Below, piece by piece: positions 32,453 to 37,299 of a stretch of 37,299 nucleotides of DNA (the first letter of the stretch is position 1; every line of letters starts with the position of its first letter). The stretch is taken from positions 1 through 37,299 of the forward strand of contig JAZDIU010000017.1 in NCBI GenBank assembly GCA_043804635.1, written 5' to 3'. The position numbers and the translations under genes are program-made. Origin of the DNA: JAZDIU01 sp043804635 (GTDB lineage Bacteria; Chloroflexota; Dehalococcoidia; Dehalococcoidales; UBA2162). Below the pieces are notes generated by a model. It ran no database searches, was not told the origin of the DNA, and saw only the letters and a program-made list of their open reading frames with translations.

Positions 32453-32519
32453 CATTCTGGCGAAGGCCAGAATCCAGTTACCCTACCACCAGATTCTTCG
32501 CTTCGCTCCAGAATGACAT
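32453..32519. repeat. Compound repeat with 28-base element, copy 2
   Basis: Starts with hairpin CATTCTGGCGAAGGCCAGAAT and ends with the 28-base element at 32491-32518 that matches 23484-23511 with one difference. Between them lies TCCAGTTACCCTACCACC, whose reverse complement resembles the segment near 23435. The two copies are therefore long elements in mixed orientation. Confidence 0.65.
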
Positions 32520-32594
32520 CAAGGGAAAAGCCAAAATAGATGAAAGCGGTGTGAGTATAAGAGAGCTTCTTTCAAGTATGTTATGATTTGGTAT

Positions 32595-32903
32595 ATGAAG
32601 AGAAAAAGCAGTTTGGTGATAAAATTTCGTGTAATTCTTGAGCCTAATGAATCAGGTGGGTATACCGTTACTGTTCCCGTGCTACCCGGGTGCATTAGTG
32701 AAGGTGATACCAGAGAGGAAGCGCTGGCTAATATCAAGGAAGCTATTGAACTTTACATAGAGAGCCTTGAAGCCGATGGCGAACCTATCCCTAACGAAGA
32801 AGTGTGGCTGTCCAAGAACCCATCTGCAATTGCCTCAGTCCGCCGGGGTCTATCTGACGCCGCAAAAGGCAAAGTGTCAAAAGTTGACATTAATACCCTC
32901 TAG
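32595..32903 (+). CDS. HicB-family antitoxin-like protein without a toxin
   Basis: From ATG 32595 the protein has 102 residues. The HicB partial RNase-H-like fold is clear: FRVILEPNESGGYTVTVPVL then PGCISEGDTREEALANIKEA and IELYIESLEADGEPIPNEE. HicB neutralises the HicA mRNA interferase and represses the operon. No HicA-like (dsRBD-fold, ~60 residues) gene is adjacent, and the C-terminal part is not an obvious HTH but reads SAIASVRRGLSDAAKGKVSK, as in some stand-alone antitoxins. It is therefore probably an orphan antitoxin. An upstream ATG at 32583 adds four residues. A TATGAT -10-like box near 32582 would leave almost no leader. Confidence 0.8.
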   Translation: MKRKSSLVIKFRVILEPNESGGYTVTVPVLPGCISEGDTREEALANIKEAIELYIESLEADGEPIPNEEVWLSKNPSAIASVRRGLSDAAKGKVSKVDINTL

Positions 32904-33033
32904 ATCTTAATTGTTCTAGAAATGTCACATTTTTGCCACAATTTCCACATCGATTTTATGACAATTTCATTATTTCTTGCTTACAGTGAATAAGGTCGAG
33001 GTTATGGAAAAGTCAATGAAAGGAAATCACAAA

Positions 33034-33474
33034 ATGGATAAGGAAATAACTCAGAAAGCAGGTACGTCCAAGGGATTCTCGGACGAGGAACTAGCTGCGA
33101 TGAAAGAGCGCTCCCAAGAATTGAGGGCGGGAAAGAAGGTCATCGGTGAGTCCGCAGTGCTCGCGAAGATCGCCGAGATGAAGGAACCAGATCGCACCAT
33201 GGCCAAGCGGCTGCATGCGCTCATCAAAGCAAGCGCGCCTGGGCTCACGCCCAGGACATGGTACGGGATGCCAGCGTATACCAATAAGGACGGCAAGGTC
33301 ATCTGCTACTTCCAAAGTGCCCAGAAGTACAAAGTGAGATACTCGACCTTCGGCTTCCAGGACGCGGCGAACCTCGACGAAGGACACATGTGGCCGATTG
33401 CCTTCGCTCTGACGGAGTTGACTGCCGCCGAAGAGGCAAAGATCGCCGCGCTCGTGAAGAAAGCGGTGAGCTGA
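33034..33474 (+). CDS. DUF1801 (YdhG-like) domain protein
   Basis: From ATG 33034 (AAAGGA nine bases ahead) the protein has 146 residues. The N terminus is a lysine-rich helix (FSDEELAAMKERSQELRAGK) and then the DUF1801/YdhG fold: MAKRLHALIKASAPGLTPRT, WYGMPAYTNKDGKVICYFQS and MWPIAFALTELTAAEEAKIA. Members are sometimes named iron chaperone or frataxin-like, but the function is not settled. Codon use is GC-richer than the flanking genes (many CTC, GCG, ATC), and the gene is isolated, so transfer from a high-GC donor is likely. Earlier in-frame ATGs at 33004 and 33016 exist without ribosome sites. Confidence 0.85.
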   Translation: MDKEITQKAGTSKGFSDEELAAMKERSQELRAGKKVIGESAVLAKIAEMKEPDRTMAKRLHALIKASAPGLTPRTWYGMPAYTNKDGKVICYFQSAQKYKVRYSTFGFQDAANLDEGHMWPIAFALTELTAAEEAKIAALVKKAVS

Positions 33475-33565
33475 GGACTGAGCTCAATAGGAAAAAGAAG
33501 TTGGTAGTCAAGGACCAGGCTTGATTTTTTACTCGGCGCTCAGGATAGATAAAGTCCCTCGTTTG

Positions 33566-34126
33566 CTAGTACTTTATCAATGAAAATACCGGGACGTCTT
33601 TGATTTTTTCTCTGCCTTTAAGGTCGGTTAGTTCGATTAGAAACGCCGCGCCGATGAGGTTGCCTTTCATTTCCTTGACGAGCTTAGCTACTGCCTCGAC
33701 GGTGCCGCCGGTCGCAATGACATCATCGACAATCAGAATGTTAGCGCCGGGCAGGATGCCGTCCTGATGGACCTCAAGCTGGTCTTCGCCATACTCCAGG
33801 CTGTAACTCTTGCGGTAGACGCGCCACGGTAATTTGCCCTTCTTCCTGACCGGTATCAGGCCGCTGCCCATACGGTAGGCGAGAGCCGACCCGATGATGA
33901 AGCCCCTCGCTTCGATACTGGCAATGGCATCTATCTTGTTGAGGCTGTAATTGGCTGATATTTCATCGATAGCCCGCTTGAAAACCGGCCCATTCTTGAG
34001 CAGGTTGGTAATATCTCGAAAGATTATTCCCTTTTTGGGAAAATCAGGAATGTCCCGGCAGTACTGGCGGAAATCCTCGGAACACCTTGAAGTCAGACCG
34101 CTGTTATGACGATTACTGTCCCGCAT
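33566..34126 (-). CDS. apt: Adenine phosphoribosyltransferase
   Basis: A 186-residue purine-salvage enzyme that makes AMP from adenine and PRPP. Family landmarks: CRDIPDFPKKGIIFRDITNL, IASIEARGFIIGSALAYRMG, IPVRKKGKLPWRVYRKSYSL, YGEDQLEVHQDGILPGANIL and the PRPP loop IVDDVIATGGTVEA, ending LKGREKIKDVPVFSLIKY. The N-terminal extension of about 15 residues (MRDSNRHNSG...) is unusual but no internal Met exists to replace it; a GTG/TTG start could lie inside. It is a single gene with no operon partner within 150 bases. Confidence 0.95.
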   Translation of the reverse strand: MRDSNRHNSGLTSRCSEDFRQYCRDIPDFPKKGIIFRDITNLLKNGPVFKRAIDEISANYSLNKIDAIASIEARGFIIGSALAYRMGSGLIPVRKKGKLPWRVYRKSYSLEYGEDQLEVHQDGILPGANILIVDDVIATGGTVEAVAKLVKEMKGNLIGAAFLIELTDLKGREKIKDVPVFSLIKY

Positions 34127-34280
34127 TCGATTCCACTCCCCCTAAAAATTCTCTTCGTCCATATTACCAATCCGTCAGCTAAGCTGCAAATACCTTTCGA
34201 CCGGAAATCAAATAAAATGGCTCGGGCGGTATTCAGAGAAACCCTTAGTCCGGCCGGTGAGTAAAGAGGCTTCAAACTTA

Positions 34281-34305
34281 AAGGCTGCCCTTTGGGAGCA
34301 GCCTT
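34281..34305 (-). terminator. Terminator behind khpA
   Basis: Perfect eight-bp stem AAGGCTGC (34281-34288) and GCAGCCTT (34298-34305) with nine-base loop, followed on the minus strand by TAAGTTTG. It lies seven bases after the KH-protein stop. Confidence 0.7.
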
Positions 34306-34312
34306 CTTATAA

Positions 34313-34540
34313 CTATAGAATTTCCAGGTTAGCTTTGGTGCCGGCTTTGGCGGCTTTCACTCGAATCAGTGTGCGCATCGCCTCGGCGATTCTACCCTGC
34401 TTACCAATCACTCTACCTTTATCATCATCGGCAACCTGCAACTTGAGTATAATTCCGCGCTCATCCTGTTCTTCGGTGACTACCACCTGTTCCGGGGCAT
34501 TGACGATTGATTTGGCGATAAATTCTACTAGCTCCTTCAT
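34313..34540 (-). CDS. khpA: KH-domain RNA-binding protein KhpA (YlqC)
   Basis: A 75-residue single KH domain: LVEFIAKSIVNAPEQVVVTE then ILKLQVADDDKGRVIGKQGR and IAEAMRTLIRVKAAKAGTKA. The GXXG loop is GKQG. The start overlaps the rpsP stop by four bases, the classic rpsP-khpA order. KhpA binds RNA and works with KhpB in Firmicutes. rimM and trmD, usually next, are not here: the transcript ends at the terminator 34281-34305. Confidence 0.93.
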   Translation of the reverse strand: MKELVEFIAKSIVNAPEQVVVTEEQDERGIILKLQVADDDKGRVIGKQGRIAEAMRTLIRVKAAKAGTKANLEIL

Positions 34541-34806
34541 GTCTTCTCCTTGACAGTTTTGAATTTTTCCATAATGCCAGCCTTTTTAATCAATCTGGCG
34601 GCAGTAGCTGTCGGTTGAGCTCCTTTTGAAAGCCAGTATAATGTTTTCTCCTCATCAATCGTGGTGGTTTCCGGGTCGGTGAGCGGATTATGATGTCCGA
34701 TGATGGTGATAGGCGGCCCGTTGCGGGCTTTACGGGAATCCGTGACTACTATCCGATAGCTCGGTTGATTCTTGGCGCCAACTCGTTGTAATCTGATTTT
34801 TACCAA
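34537..34806 (-). CDS. rpsP: 30S ribosomal protein S16
   Basis: An 89-residue ribosomal protein. The N terminus VKIRLQRVGAKNQPSYRIVV and following TDSRKARNGPPITIIGHHNP match S16, with WLSKGAQPTATAARLIKKAG near the end. It heads the two-gene unit with khpA. The 34807-35044 spacer carries no gene. ffh, often upstream, is not present. Confidence 0.97.
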   Translation of the reverse strand: MVKIRLQRVGAKNQPSYRIVVTDSRKARNGPPITIIGHHNPLTDPETTTIDEEKTLYWLSKGAQPTATAARLIKKAGIMEKFKTVKEKT

Positions 34807-34991
34807 TTTCTAGTCTCTTTCTAAATTTTAACTTATTATCCTCTATGGCTTTATCGCTGTCAAGTGGCTTGTGGCTCACAGCTTCTAGTGCTCAGAACGA
34901 CAGTCTGTTTGTAGCTTTACATAACAATAAAACAACTGGAAGCTAAAACCCTTTCAAATGGACTCTAGTTGTTTCTAAAAATAAATTTTCC

Positions 34992-35009
34992 CAGCCATAG
35001 TCACGGCTG
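34992..35009 (-). terminator. Terminator behind the MarC-family gene
   Basis: Minus strand: CAGCC-gtgactat-GGCTG followed by GGAAAATTTATTTTT. It lies about 35 bases after the MarC-family stop. A looser AAACAACT/AGTTGTTT pair lies just beyond (34930-34976). Confidence 0.5.
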
Positions 35010-35044
35010 TTGTTTCATATTAGCGAAGGGTGTGTGAGTTCCAT

Positions 35045-35644
35045 TTACTTTAGAAATTCGAGCAAGCCTTTCCGGATCATCATTACGGCGATTGCCGCTA
35101 AGAGCAGGCTGGCTATTTGGGAAGCGGCTCTCAGCCCTGGCTCGTGGAGTATGCGAGCTACCCGGTTTGCCTGTACAAAAATAAACCAGGCAACTATTAA
35201 ATTTACAGCAAAAGAAATCACTACGGCGGCTACCGAGCGTTGCTGAGTAAGAAGCAGCAGGGTAGTCAAGACGGCCGGTCCGACCACCAGAGGCGTTCCC
35301 AGTGGCACTACGCCCGTCATCTCTTTGGAGACGGTCGGCTGAAACTCGACGAGTTTTCCGGTCGTTAAGTGTCTGATAGATAAGACTAAAAGAAGGAGTC
35401 CGCCGGCTAACAATAAGTCGTTGATGGAGATGCCGAGTAGAAACAGTATGCTCTTACCGATGCCGATAAACAGCAAGCCCAGGGCGAAAGCAGTCAACAT
35501 AGCGTAGCGGATTACCTTCGGTCTTTCTCTCGGCGTCATCTCCTGGGTTAAAGTCAGGACGAAAGGCAGAACGCCCAGGGCATCGACGGCGACGAATAGG
35601 GGAATAAAGCTTAGCCCGATGTCTTTCAAGAATGTAATCATCAT
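35045..35644 (-). CDS. MarC-family integral membrane protein
   Basis: A 199-residue membrane protein with about six helices. MarC/YchE landmarks: FLKDIGLSFIPLFVAVDALG, VLPFVLTLTQEMTPRERPKV, LFLLGISINDLLLAGGLLLL, and TGVVPLGTPLVVGPAVLTTL. The function of this family is not established; the early multidrug-resistance name was not confirmed. The ATG-ATG start (35644) has no convincing ribosome site. A terminator-like hairpin follows. Confidence 0.92.
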   Translation of the reverse strand: MMITFLKDIGLSFIPLFVAVDALGVLPFVLTLTQEMTPRERPKVIRYAMLTAFALGLLFIGIGKSILFLLGISINDLLLAGGLLLLVLSIRHLTTGKLVEFQPTVSKEMTGVVPLGTPLVVGPAVLTTLLLLTQQRSVAAVVISFAVNLIVAWFIFVQANRVARILHEPGLRAASQIASLLLAAIAVMMIRKGLLEFLK

Positions 35645-35705
35645 TCGTAGAGTTTACACCGATTGGTTTTGTATGGCAAGAAGGTAAAAGGAAGATTCGG
35701 AATAA

Positions 35706-36386
35706 TTACTTCGACCGGGAAATCCGTTTCTGGACCGCTTCACCGGTTAGCTCCCGCAAGGCATCAGCCGCAATCCAACGAGCCGCTTTTGAGTCCATCT
35801 TCTGGATTTCCCTGGCGACTTCGATGGCTCGCTGGTTGAGTACTTTGTTCCGCTTTCCGATGTTTCGCAGCGCCCAATTGACCGCTTTTTTCACGTAGTT
35901 GCGTTCGTCGGTGGCGGCATTTTTGATAAGAGTAAAAAACTGCTTGAAATCCTCGTCTTGAAGTTTCTTGTCATACCACCCGACCTCGGCGATAAGGGAA
36001 AAGGCAGTCCGCTTGACGAACTCCTCATCGCGGCCAGCCCATTCGCGAATCTTTTTCAGTACGTAAGGCGTCTTTGCGATAAGTTCGGAGACCTGGTCGC
36101 AGACATCCCAGGAGTCGAAATCCTTGACCCAGCGGTCGAGCTGTGCTTCGGTCACTTTTTCCGGCTCCTCGATGAAGCTAGCCAAGACGCGAGCCTCGTG
36201 GAAGCCGGAGTCCCATAGCTTTAAGGCGAGCTTATGGTCTTTTTTTAGCTCTTTGGCTATCTTGCGGAGGGTGTAGATGGATATTCCCAGTGTGTTAGTT
36301 GAGCTGATGCCGTAGCGTGCCATGCCGGCGACGTTAGCCGGATTGGCTTCAGCTTTGAGTCTGTCGATAACTTCGTCGTAAGTCAT
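35706..36386 (-). CDS. AlkD-like DNA alkylation repair protein
   Basis: A 226-residue all-helical HEAT-repeat protein of the AlkC/AlkD family. Landmarks: MTYDEVIDRLKAEANPANVA at the N terminus, GISSTNTLGISIYTLRKIAK, LWDSGFHEARVLASFIEEPE, and DSWDVCDQVSELIAKTPY with the conserved aromatic-Asp surface (W and D near 93-95), then RNYVKKAVNWALRNIGKRNK. AlkD excises positively charged 3- and 7-alkylpurines without base flipping; the conserved Asp and Trp are present here, so activity is plausible. The first gene downstream of the 16S rRNA on this strand, 190 bases away. Confidence 0.9.
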   Translation of the reverse strand: MTYDEVIDRLKAEANPANVAGMARYGISSTNTLGISIYTLRKIAKELKKDHKLALKLWDSGFHEARVLASFIEEPEKVTEAQLDRWVKDFDSWDVCDQVSELIAKTPYVLKKIREWAGRDEEFVKRTAFSLIAEVGWYDKKLQDEDFKQFFTLIKNAATDERNYVKKAVNWALRNIGKRNKVLNQRAIEVAREIQKMDSKAARWIAADALRELTGEAVQKRISRSK

Positions 36387-36576
36387 TTTAACGGTAGTTT
36401 AACCCTGTGACGGGTGGACCGTCAACCTATCTCGGTGGGACTCCTCCCTGTTATCACAAAGAGGACAAAATAAAAAGCACCTTAACCTTTGGATAGCGGA
36501 AGGAAAAGTAATTCACCGATAATCGATGACCGACCTAGGAGATGGTCCCTCACAGAGTGAAGAACAGTTCTCCCTA
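36387..36576 (-). other. Region downstream of 16S rRNA
   Basis: 190 bases between the 16S 3' end and the AlkD-like start. No tRNA and no 23S start was seen. A short hairpin GACGG-GTGGA-CCGTC (about 36409-36423) may contribute to termination or processing. Confidence 0.5.

Positions 36577-37299
<723 letters not shown>

Noticed and set aside
34093..34275. 60-codon minus-strand frame upstream of apt
   Set aside because: Overlaps the apt start in another frame and has no ribosome site.

Overview
The window looks like chromosomal DNA of a Chloroflexota bacterium, most likely of the Dehalococcoidia. Pointers are: an ECF sigma factor paired with a DUF5667/DUF5666-type anti-sigma-like protein, many dispersed hairpin repeats in the intergenic spaces, HpaB/4-hydroxybutyryl-CoA dehydratase superfamily paralogues, and a 16S rRNA gene (minus strand, 3' half only, running off the right end) with no tRNA, 23S or 5S gene behind it. 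An unlinked 16S gene is known from Dehalococcoides. This placement is an inference; no database search was possible.

Layout. 1-1860: a frameshifted winged-helix-like gene, a 30-residue membrane peptide, a secreted Gly-rich protein with a strong terminator, and an orphan OmpR-type response regulator with an altered receiver domain. 2320-6620 (minus): glycolytic genes gapA and eno, with an MBL-fold hydrolase, a newly noted 50-residue membrane protein and a LOG-like nucleotide-binding protein. 6950-8605: a small conserved protein, a PAS-like gene interrupted by an in-frame TAG, and an aldo/keto reductase. 8780-12090: an accessory block of small regulators and zinc-ribbon proteins, several with clear operators, plus a possible UDG-fold protein. 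12092-18082: a lipoprotein beta-propeller, membrane proteins, an MFS transporter coupled to a carboxymuconolactone-decarboxylase-like protein, an alpha/beta hydrolase, a ChrB C-terminal-like protein and a nickel/cobalt transporter. 18206-20265: anti-sigma/sigma pair. 20587-22029: a small protein and proB, which appears to be transcribed leaderless. 22181-22871: a decayed AT-rich membrane gene. 22970-23518: a repeat cluster with an orphan promoter and hairpin. 23519-26548: tandem HpaB-like flavoenzymes. 26744-30181: mfd, behind a 31-bp dyad. 30321-32093: an AT-rich two-gene module of a GHKL (MORC/Hsp90-like) ATPase and a small helical protein, the best candidate for an undescribed system. 32595-36386: HicB-like orphan antitoxin, DUF1801 protein, apt, khpA-rpsP, a MarC-family protein and an AlkD-like protein. 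36577-end: 16S rRNA.

Working together: gapA and eno supply lower glycolysis/gluconeogenesis; apt (purine salvage), proB (proline), rpsP/khpA (translation), mfd and AlkD (DNA repair) are housekeeping. The rest is accessory: stress regulation, metal handling, toxin-antitoxin or defence-like genes. Three genes carry single lesions (near 231, at 7390, and near 22260 and 22400), so either this genome is shedding accessory genes or the assembly has small errors.
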